From contig CAXUHB010000007.1 of assembly GCA_964250755.1 (NCBI GenBank), forward strand, positions 1 through 64,000: DNA of 64,000 nt. The letters run 5' to 3'. Both the position numbers and the translations under genes were made by a program. The notes beneath the pieces are model-generated. The model was not told the DNA's origin. It did no database searches and saw only the letters and a program-made list of their open reading frames with translations. Position 1 is the stretch's first letter; every line of letters begins with the position of its first letter. Positions 35,102-43,900 of this stretch are shown here, piece after piece. This DNA comes from DASWOJ01 sp964250755 (GTDB taxonomy: Bacteria > Pseudomonadota > Alphaproteobacteria > Acetobacterales > Acetobacteraceae).

Positions 35102-36281
35102 TCAGCGCAGCGCATCGCGCGTGTGCCGCGCGATCGTGGTCTCTTCATCCGTCGGGATCACGTGAACCTCGACGCGGCTGCCGGGCGTGCTGATCCGGCC
35201 CGCACCGCTCGTGTTGGCGGCGGCGTCCAACTCCACACCCAGCCAATGCAGCCGCTTACACACCATGGCCCGGGCTTCTGCCGCGTGTTCGCCGATCCCG
35301 CCCGTGAAGACGAAGCCGTCCAGCCCGCTCAACGACGCCGTCATTGCGGCCGTCCCTTGCCCGACCCGGAACGCGAACAGTTCCACCGCCTCTCGCGCTC
35401 GCGGGTCGGCACTGGCGAGGAGCGTCTGTACGTCGCCCGACAAGCCGGACATCCCGAGAAGGCCGGAACGCTCATACAGCACATGTTCCACCTCGTGTGC
35501 CGAAAGCCCCTTCTGCTGCAGCATGTACAGCACCACCCCGGCATCCAGGGTGCCGCAACGCGTGCCCATCACCAAGCCGTCCAGCGCGGTAAAGCCCATC
35601 GTGGTGTCCTGGCTGCGGCCGTCCCGCATGGCGCACAGGCTGGCGCCGTTGCCCAGGTGCGCCACGACGACCCGCCCAGCGGCAAGGCCTGGTGCCTCCT
35701 GCTTCAGGACGCGCTACGTACTCGTAGGACAAGCCGTGGAAGCCGTAGCGCCGGACGCCCTCGGCTTCGTACTCGCTCGGCAACGCAAAGCGCGAGGCGA
35801 CCGCTTGCATGGTGCAGTGGAAGGCGGTGTCGAAGCATGCGACCTGGGGCAGGCCGGGCCACAGCGTCATCAACGTGCGGATCGACGCCAGGCTGTGCGG
35901 CTGGTGCAGGGGCGCCAGGGGCGTCAGCGCGTCCAGTTGCTGGACGACGTCGGCCGTCAGCCGGACCGGGGTGGTGAACCGGTGACCGCCATGCACGACA
36001 CGGTGCCCCACCGCGGCGAGGGTGTCCGGTTGCACATGACTGTCGATCCAGGCGAGCAAGGCGTCCAGCATGGCATCGTACTCCGCGTCCTTCCCCTGCC
36101 AATGCTTGTCCGCCAACACCGAGCCATCCGCACCCCGGGCGGTGAAACACGGGGCGCCGCCGACACTCTCGATGCCGCCCCTTGATACGAGGCCGAGCTT
36201 CGATCGCTCGCGGACATCGAACAGCCCGAACTTGATGCTGCTCGACCCGGCATTGAGCGCGAGGATGGCGTCCGTGATCAG
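35102..36281 (-). pseudogene. ackA: Acetate kinase gene with one frameshift
   Basis: Acetate kinase interconverts acetyl phosphate and ADP with acetate and ATP. The full family sequence is present but split over two frames. From 36281 to about 35711 there are LNAGSSSIKF, HRVVHGGH, DTAFH and GFHGLSYEYVA. From about 35709 to 35102 there are VVVAHLGNGASL, MGTRCGTLD and FTGGIGEH. The break lies in the loop after SYEYVA. Restoring the frame gives about 392 residues, the normal length. No ATG, GTG or TTG precedes LNAGSSS; a CTG at 36281, overlapping the pgm stop as CTGA, is the only sensible start. It is damaged, or it reflects a sequencing error. Confidence 0.85.
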
Positions 36282-37945
36282 GCGGCAGGTCCGGCCGGGG
36301 CAGGCTGACCGAACACCTGCGCCAGGGCGTCCTGCGCCTCTTGCTGGATGTGCTTCAGGTGCGTATCGCTCCGGAAGCTCTCGGCGTAGATCTTGTAAAC
36401 GTCCTCCGTGCCGGATGGGCGCGCAGCGAACCAGCCGCCGTCCGCCGACACCTTCACTCCGCCAATCGGGGCGCCGTTGCCCGGCGCGGCCGTGACCACC
36501 GCGCGAACCGGCTCCCCGGCCAGCTCCGCCATCGCCAGCGCCCCGGGTGTCAGCGCCTTCAGTTGCGCCTTCTCCGCCATGGTGGCCGGGGCGTCCGTGC
36601 GCTCGTACCAGGACTGGCCAAGCTCCTGCGTGATCCCGGCATAGGCGGCAGCCGGGTCGGTCCCGGTGCGCGCCGTCATCTCCGCCGCCAGCAGTCCCAG
36701 GATCAGGCCGTCCTTGTCCGTCGTCCAGGCGGACCCGTCCCGCCGCAGGAACGACGCCCCCGCGCTCTCCTCCCCGGCGAAGCCCAGCGTGCCCGCAAGC
36801 AGCCCGTCCGTGAACCACTTGAACCCGACCGGCACCTCCAGCAGCGCGCGGCCCAGCCGGGCGGCCATGCGGTCAATGATGCCGCTGCTGACCACCGTCT
36901 TGCCGACCGCGGGCGCTACTCCCCACGCCGGGCGGTTCCTGAACAGGTAGTCCACAGCGGCCGCCAGGAAGTGGTTGGGGTTCATCAGCCCGTCCGGCCC
37001 GGCCACGATGCCGTGCCGGTCGGCGTCGGTGTCGTTGGCGAACGCCACGTCGAAGGCGCCGCGCATCCCAACCAGCCGGGTCATGGCATACGGGGAGGAG
37101 CAGTCCATCCGTATCCGCCCGTCCCAGTCCGCGGTCATGAACCGGAACGTCGGGTCCACCACATCGCTCACGACCGTGGCGGCGATGCCGTAGCGCTCGA
37201 TGACTAGCCCCCAGTAGCCGACCGCCGCGCCGCCGAGCGGGTCCACGCCGATCCGAACGCCGGACGACCGGATGACATCCATGTCGACCACGCTGCCGAG
37301 GTCCGCGACGTAAGGGCCGGCGTAGTCGTGCCAATGGACATGCCCGGATTTCAGCGCCCGGCCGAGCGGGATGCGCCTGACGCCACCCAGGCCCGTGGCG
37401 AGCAGGGCATTGGCGGCCCGCTCGATCCCGCCGGTCACGGCGGTGTCCGCCGGGCCGCCGTCGGGGCCGTTGTACTTGCAGCCGCCGTCCTCCGGCGGGT
37501 TGTGCGACGGGGTGATGACGACCCCGTCCGCCAGCCCCGCCGACCGCCCGCGGTTGTAGGCGAGGATGGCGTGCGAGATCACCGGCGTCGGCGTGTAGCC
37601 GTCATGCGCGTCCACGAACGCCTGCACGCCGTTGGCGGCGAACACCTCCAGCGCCGTGGCCAGCGCGGGGCGGGACAGGGCGTGGGTGTCCATGCCGACG
37701 AACAGCGGCCCGGTGATGCCGGCTGCCCGGCGCCGGTCGCACACAGCCTGGCTGATGGCCAGGATGTGCGCCTCGTTGAACGTGGCGTTCAGCGACGACC
37801 CGCGGTGGCCCGAGGTGCCGAAGGCCACGCGCTGCGCCGGGTTCGCCGGATCGGGCGCCACGGTGAAGTAGGCCGTGACCAGGCGCGGCACGTCCACCAG
37901 CAGCGACGGGGGCAGCAGCGTGCCGGCGAGCGGGCTTATGGTCAT
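36278..37945 (-). CDS. pgm: Phosphoglucomutase (alpha-D-glucose phosphate-specific)
   Basis: A 555-residue alpha-D-phosphohexomutase that interconverts glucose 1-phosphate and glucose 6-phosphate. The phosphoserine is S147 in ITPSHNPPEDGG. The metal loop NDTDADRHGI, the sugar-binding GEESAGASF and the phosphate-binding RPSGTEDVYKIY follow in order. The start overlaps the cyclic glucan synthase stop (ATGA). It can supply glucose 1-phosphate for UDP-glucose, the donor used by that synthase, and in reverse feed glucose 6-phosphate to the phosphoketolase route. Confidence 0.95.
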   Translation of the reverse strand: MTISPLAGTLLPPSLLVDVPRLVTAYFTVAPDPANPAQRVAFGTSGHRGSSLNATFNEAHILAISQAVCDRRRAAGITGPLFVGMDTHALSRPALATALEVFAANGVQAFVDAHDGYTPTPVISHAILAYNRGRSAGLADGVVITPSHNPPEDGGCKYNGPDGGPADTAVTGGIERAANALLATGLGGVRRIPLGRALKSGHVHWHDYAGPYVADLGSVVDMDVIRSSGVRIGVDPLGGAAVGYWGLVIERYGIAATVVSDVVDPTFRFMTADWDGRIRMDCSSPYAMTRLVGMRGAFDVAFANDTDADRHGIVAGPDGLMNPNHFLAAAVDYLFRNRPAWGVAPAVGKTVVSSGIIDRMAARLGRALLEVPVGFKWFTDGLLAGTLGFAGEESAGASFLRRDGSAWTTDKDGLILGLLAAEMTARTGTDPAAAYAGITQELGQSWYERTDAPATMAEKAQLKALTPGALAMAELAGEPVRAVVTAAPGNGAPIGGVKVSADGGWFAARPSGTEDVYKIYAESFRSDTHLKHIQQEAQDALAQVFGQPAPAGPAA

Positions 37946-40900
37946 GCGTCACTCTCGCCACCCAGCGTCACCTCGACAAGGTGGGTGGCGCCATCGTCCA
38001 GCAGCCGCACTGGCCCGGCACCCGCGTCCGCGCCGTCCAGCCGGACCCGGGCCACGCCGCGGCACACCCTCCGGGGGTTCGCGACGGTGACGCGGTAGCG
38101 GGCGGACCGCCAGGCGATGGCCGCCTCGAAGCCCGGCCAGTCCCGGGGAACGCAGGGGTCCACATGCAGGGCGCCATCCAGGATGCGGAGGCCCAGGATG
38201 CCCTCCACCCCCGCCCGCTGCATCCAGCCGGCGGAGCCGGTGTACCAGGACCAGCCGCCGCGTCCGACATGCGGGGGCGTGGAATACACGTCCGCCGCCA
38301 CGGCATACGGCTCCACTTTGGACCGCTCGGCGTCCGCCTGCGTCAGCGCGCGGCGGACCGGGTTCAGCATCGCCCACGTCGCCATCGCCCGGTCACCGTC
38401 GCCCAGCGCCGCGAAGGCCAGCACCGCCCAGGTGGCGGCGTGGGTGTACTGCCCGCCGTTCTCCCGCAAGCCCGGCGGGTAGCCCTTGATGTAGCCGGGG
38501 TCGTGCGGCGTCTGGTCGAACGGCGGGGTCAGCACCAGCGCCAATCCCTCGCCGGGCCGCACCAGCTCCCGCCACACCGACGCCATCGCCTGCGCCGCGC
38601 GCCCCGGCGGCGCGGCGCCGGACAGGACCGCCCAGGACTGGGCGATGGAGTCTATCCGGCACTCCGCGTCCTTGTGCGAGCCGAGCGGGGTGCCGTCGTC
38701 GTAATAGGCGCGCAAGTACCAGTCGCCGTCCCAGGCCGCTTCCAGCGCCGGCTGCAACGCAGCGGCGTGGGCGCGCCAGGCCGCGGCGCGGGCGTCGCCC
38801 CGCGCCTCCGCCAGCGGCGCGAAGGCCAGCAGCGCCGCGTGCAGGAACCAGCCGAGCCAGACGCTCTCGCCCTGCCCGGCCTCGCCGACGCGGCTCATGC
38901 CGTCGTTCCAGTCGCCTGTGCCCATCAGCGGCAGGCCGTGGGCGCCGGTGGCGAGGGTGTGGTCCAGCGCGCGGGCGCAGTGCTCGAACAAGGCGTCCTC
39001 TGCGTCGGCGGCGGCGGGCGTGAAGAACCTGTCATGCTCCTCCGCCGCCAGCACCGGCGCTGCCAGGAAGCCCACCGGCTCGTCCAGCACCGCCAGGTCG
39101 CCCGTCGCCGCAACGTAGTGCGCGGCGGCATAGGCCAGCCAGGCCGGGTCGTCGGAGATGCGCGTCCGCACGCCCATGCCGGACGGGGGCAGCCACCAGT
39201 GCTGCACGTCCCCTTCCACGAACTGCCGGCCTGCCGCCCGCAGCAGGTGCTCCCGCACCAGGTCCGGGCGGGACGCGGCCAGCGCCATGCCGTCCTGCAA
39301 CTGGTCGCGGAAGCCGTAGGCCCCGCTGGCCTGATAGAATCCGGCCCGCGCCCACACCCGGCAGGCCAGCGTTTGGTACAGCAGCCAGCCGTTCAGCATG
39401 ACGTCCATGGCCCGGTCGGGCGTACGCACCTGGATAGCGCCCAGCACGCCCTCCCACAGCCGGCGCACCCCGGCCACGATGGCATCCAGGTTCGCGGCGC
39501 GATACTTGGCCACCAGGGCGCGGGCCTCGTCTCCATCCGCGGCCTCCCCGAACAGGAACACGACCTCGGCTCGCGCGCCGGGCGGCAGGTGGACCGTGGC
39601 CTGCATGGCGCCGCACGGGTCCAGCCCGGCGCCCACGCGGCCGGACAGCGGGGCAGGGCCGGCGGCGCCTGCCGGGCAGTCCAGCGAGCCGTGGCGGCCG
39701 ATGAACTCGCGCCGGTCCGCCGTCCAGCCCGTCTGCGCGCCGCGCAGGTCGGCGAAGGCGACGCGCTGCCCGGACGCGCCCCACGGGTTGCGGGCGAACA
39801 TCGCGCCGGTCTCGCCGTCCATCTCCGTCGTCACGTACGCCGCCGTGGCGGTGCGCGATGCACCCAGGACCCATTCGACATAGGCGGACACGGTGAGGGT
39901 CCGGGCGCGTCCAGACAGGTTGTGCAGGTGCAGGCGCGACAGCTTCACCGGATCGCCGCCCGAGCCGTCGCCCGATTCGCCTGCCGGCACGTACTGCACC
40001 AAGGTGCTGGCGACCCCGTAGGCGATGCGGCCGAAGGTGGAGACGCCCCGGCCGTGGCGGGTCACGTAGGTGGCCAACGGGTCGCGGCGGGGCTGGGCGG
40101 TTGGGCACCACAGGTCCCCGCTGTCCGCGTCGCGCAGGTAGAACGCCTCGCCGGAGCGGTTAGTGACGGGGTCGTTCGACCAGGGCGTGAGCTGGTTCTC
40201 GCGGCTGTTGCTGCTCCAGGTGTAGCCGCCGCCCTCCGCGGCCACGAGGAAGCCGAAGCCGGGGTTGGCGACCACGTTGATCCAGGGCGCCGGCGTCGCC
40301 CGGCCGGGGCCGAGGACGACGACATACTCCCGGCCCTCATCGGCAAAGCCGCCGTAGCCGTTGAAGAACTCAAGCTGTGGCACCGGCGGGATGGCCGTGC
40401 CTGGGTCCGGCGCCCGCGGGGTGGGAAGGGCCGGGGCGCGCCCGGCTGCCGTCCGCGTGCGAAGCTGGTCGGCCAGGCTGCCGCGCTCCGCCACCAGCAC
40501 GACGCGCGCGGTCGAGGCCAGCAACGCGACCGTCTCCGCGGGCACCAGGTCGGCGCGCAACAGGAACACCGCTCCCTTCGCTGCCGCCCCGGGCGGCGCC
40601 GGCGTACGCGGCTGCGCCCGCACCAGGGCCTCCAGAGCGATCTGCAGGTCCTGCGAGTAGGACGCTGCATGCTCGTTCAGGATCACCAGGTCCACCGCGA
40701 GCTGCTTCAGCCGGAAGTATTCATGGGCGAGCAGCACCTGCCGGGCCATGTCCAGGTCGGCACCGTCGCGGATGCGGAGCAGCAAGATGGGCAGGTCGCC
40801 GGAGATGCCCTGCCCCCACAGCCCCGCCTGCGCCCCCCCGCCTGCGCGGACGGCGTCGGACACCGGACGCATCGCCGGCCCGGCGAACAGCAGGTGCCCC

Positions 40901-43900
40901 GCCAGGGCCTGGAACAGGTCTGCGTCCCGCGGAGAGATGCCCAGGTGGCGCAACTGCACCTGCGCCTGCGTCCAGGCCAGGGTCGAGGCGCGGTCGAACG
41001 CGGCGGGGTCCCGGTGCTTGTCCATCGCCCCGGCCAGGGCGGCGCGGGAGCCAGCGGCCATCGTCCAGAACGCGACGCGCACCATCGCGCCGGGCTGCAC
41101 GGTCACGCGGCAGCGCAGCGAGAACACTGCGTCCAGCACCGTGCCGACGGTGCCGGACAGCGCCCGCCCGTCCATCGCCGCCGCGTCCCGCACGTCACGG
41201 CCACGGCCCAGGAAGCGGGCGCGGTCGGTCTCGGCCTGAATAGCGCCGCCTCCGTCGCCCTCGACAACAAGCAGGTGCGCGGCCCAGATTTCCGGCTCGG
41301 CCGGCGTCCGGCGTCGGCGGGTGGCCAGGAGGGCGCTGCCGTCGCCCAGCCGCTCGGTTTGCACGAACATCTTGGCGAAGGCAGGGTGCGCGATGTCGTC
41401 CGCCTGACGGATCAGCGCCAGCTCGGCGTAGGAGGTGATCTCGACCGTGCGCAGCGCCGGGCCGGCGTTGGTGAGCGAAATGCGGCGGACCTCCGCGTCC
41501 TCCTCGGCGGAGACCAGCACCTCCATCATCGTCGTCAGCGTGCCGTCGCGGCGGGCGAACTCCGCCCGGTCCTCGCCGAAGGCCACCTCGTACTCGTCCG
41601 GTGCCGCGCTGATGGGCTGCAACCCGGCGGACCACACCCGCCCGCTGCCGGCCCCGCCGCCAATCCCGCCGCCAACATCGCGCAGCAGGATGTATGACCC
41701 CCAGTCGTCCAGCGTCGGGTCCTCCCGCCACCGCGTCACCGCCAGGTCTCCCCACCGGCTGCTGCCGGACCCGGCCGACGTCAGCATTACGGCGTAGCGC
41801 CCGTTGGAAAGCAGGTGCGTGACGGGGGTCAGGCCATCCGGGATGCCGTAGCGGCGTCCGCCGGGCAGGATGGCATCCCGGCCCGCGACGGACGGCTTGG
41901 GATCTGCCGGCAGGGGGCGGGCGGTCGCCACGTTGCGCGGCGCGCGCTCCTGCAGCAGCAGCTCCGTCGCCTGGACGATGGGTTCGGCGTGGAAGCGCGC
42001 CCGCATCACCCCGTCCAGCACAGCGTCGGCGATGGCCACGACCGTCATGCCCTGGTGGTGCGCCATGAACGCCCGCACCACCGCCAACCTCTCACCTGCC
42101 GGGACGCGGCCCGGCGTGTAGTCCAGCGCCTCATAGAAGCCGTAGCGCCCCAGCGCCCCGGCTGCCGCAAGCCGGGCGAGGTTGGCGACCGCCGCCGCGG
42201 GGTCCACCATCGCCGCCAGCGCGGTCGCGTAGGGCGCGATCACCAAGTCCGCGTCCAGGCCGCGCTTCAGGCCCAGGCCGGGGATGCCGAAGTTGGAATA
42301 CTGGTAGGTGTACTCCACGTCCCGGACGTTGTAGGCGGACTCCGACACGCCCCAGGGCACTCCCTGCTCCGCCCCGAAGGCGGCCTGGCGGCGCACCACC
42401 AGCCGGCTGGTGTCTTCAAGCAGGCTGCCGCCCGGGGCGCGCATGACCAGGGACGGCATCAGGTATTCGAACATCGAGCCGGACCAGGACACCAGCACCG
42501 CGCCGCCCGCGGTGGGCGTGACGGCCCGGCCGAGCCGGAACCACTCGCGGGAGGGGATGTCGCCCTTGGCGATGGCCACGAAGCAGGCCAGCCGCGCCTC
42601 GGACGCCAGCAGGTCGTAGCAGTTGGCGTCCAGTGCGCCCTCGTCGGCCAGGTAGCCGATGGACAGCAGCTTGCGCTCGGCGTTGCGGAGGAAGCCGAAC
42701 TCCATCGCCAGGGCCATGCCCCGCGCCGCCTGTTCGATGGCCAGCAGGCGGGGGGCCAGGGTGGCCACGTCGGCAGGGTCCCGGCGGTGGCTCTCGACCG
42801 TCCGGTGCAGCGCGGCGGCCCAGAACACCAGGTCCGACCCCAGGTCTGTGGCGCCGCCGTGGCCCGCTGCGAACGCCTGCGCCAGCGCCGCCGCCGTGCG
42901 CGTGTCCGCGTCCAGGCCCGCGAGGTCGCCGTCCCACGCCGCGACGCGGACATCAACCGCGGCCAGCGCGGCGCCGACCGCCAGCAGGCCCGGCGGCGGC
43001 GTGCCGGTCCCGGTCAGGCGCTCCAGCTCTGAGCCAGCTAGACGGGCGGCGTCGGCCAACCCCGTGCGCCACGGCGCGTCCTCGCCTGTGTCCCCGGTTC
43101 CTCCCTCACGCCAGGCGCAGCAAGCGTTGGCGAGCGCGATCAGGTGCCCGGCCAGGTTGCCGCTGTCCACGGTCGAGACGTAGGGCGGCTCTAGCGGGCG
43201 CAGGTCGGCGGTGTCGTACCAGTTGTAGAAGTGCCCGCGGAAGCGTCGCAGCCGGGCCATGGTGGCCAGCGTCGCCTCCAAACGCTCCACCGTGTCGGCG
43301 AGGCCGGCCCAGCCAAAGTCGTGCGCCGCCGCCGTAGAGAGCAGATACAGGCCGATGTTGGTGGGCGACGTGCGGTGCGCCAGGACGGGCGCCGGGTCCT
43401 CCTGGAAGTTGTCGGGCGGCAGCATGTTGTCGGCGGGCGTCACGAACGCCTCGAAGAAGCGCCAGGTCCGGCGGGCCGTCGTCCGCAGCGCCTGGACGTC
43501 GGGCTGCGACGGCGCCGGGCGGTCCCCGCCGGACACCCGGCTGGCCCACCACGCGACGGCGGGCGACGCGATCCAGGCCAGCGCGAACGGCGCCGCGAGC
43601 AGCCAGGGGCCGCCGGTCCAGGCCGGCACGGCCAGCGCGAGCGCCCCCAGCACGGGGGCGCCAGCCATGAGCCGGAGGTGGCCGCCGACGCCCAGCGCCG
43701 GCCCCTCCGCCGCCTGCGCCGCCGTCACCCATTGCAGCAGGTGGCGGCGCGTCCAGCCCACCCGGACCAGGGTCCGCCCGATGGCGTCGCCCATCAGCAC
43801 GGCCTGATGCGCCAGGAACACGACGGTCAGCCCGGCCAGTGCCGCCGCGTGGCGCAGCCCGCCCCCCAGCAAGCCCAGGTAGCACCGCAGCGACACCCAC

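Noticed and set aside
35700..35720. Programmed frameshift in ackA
   Set aside because: No slippery heptamer or downstream pseudoknot candidate is visible at the break. A mutation or sequencing error is simpler.
37981..41697. A 1238-codon plus-strand frame opposite the glucan synthase gene
   Set aside because: The translation is Gln/Arg/His/Pro-rich low-complexity sequence, and the opposite strand carries a conserved GH94 domain over the whole length.
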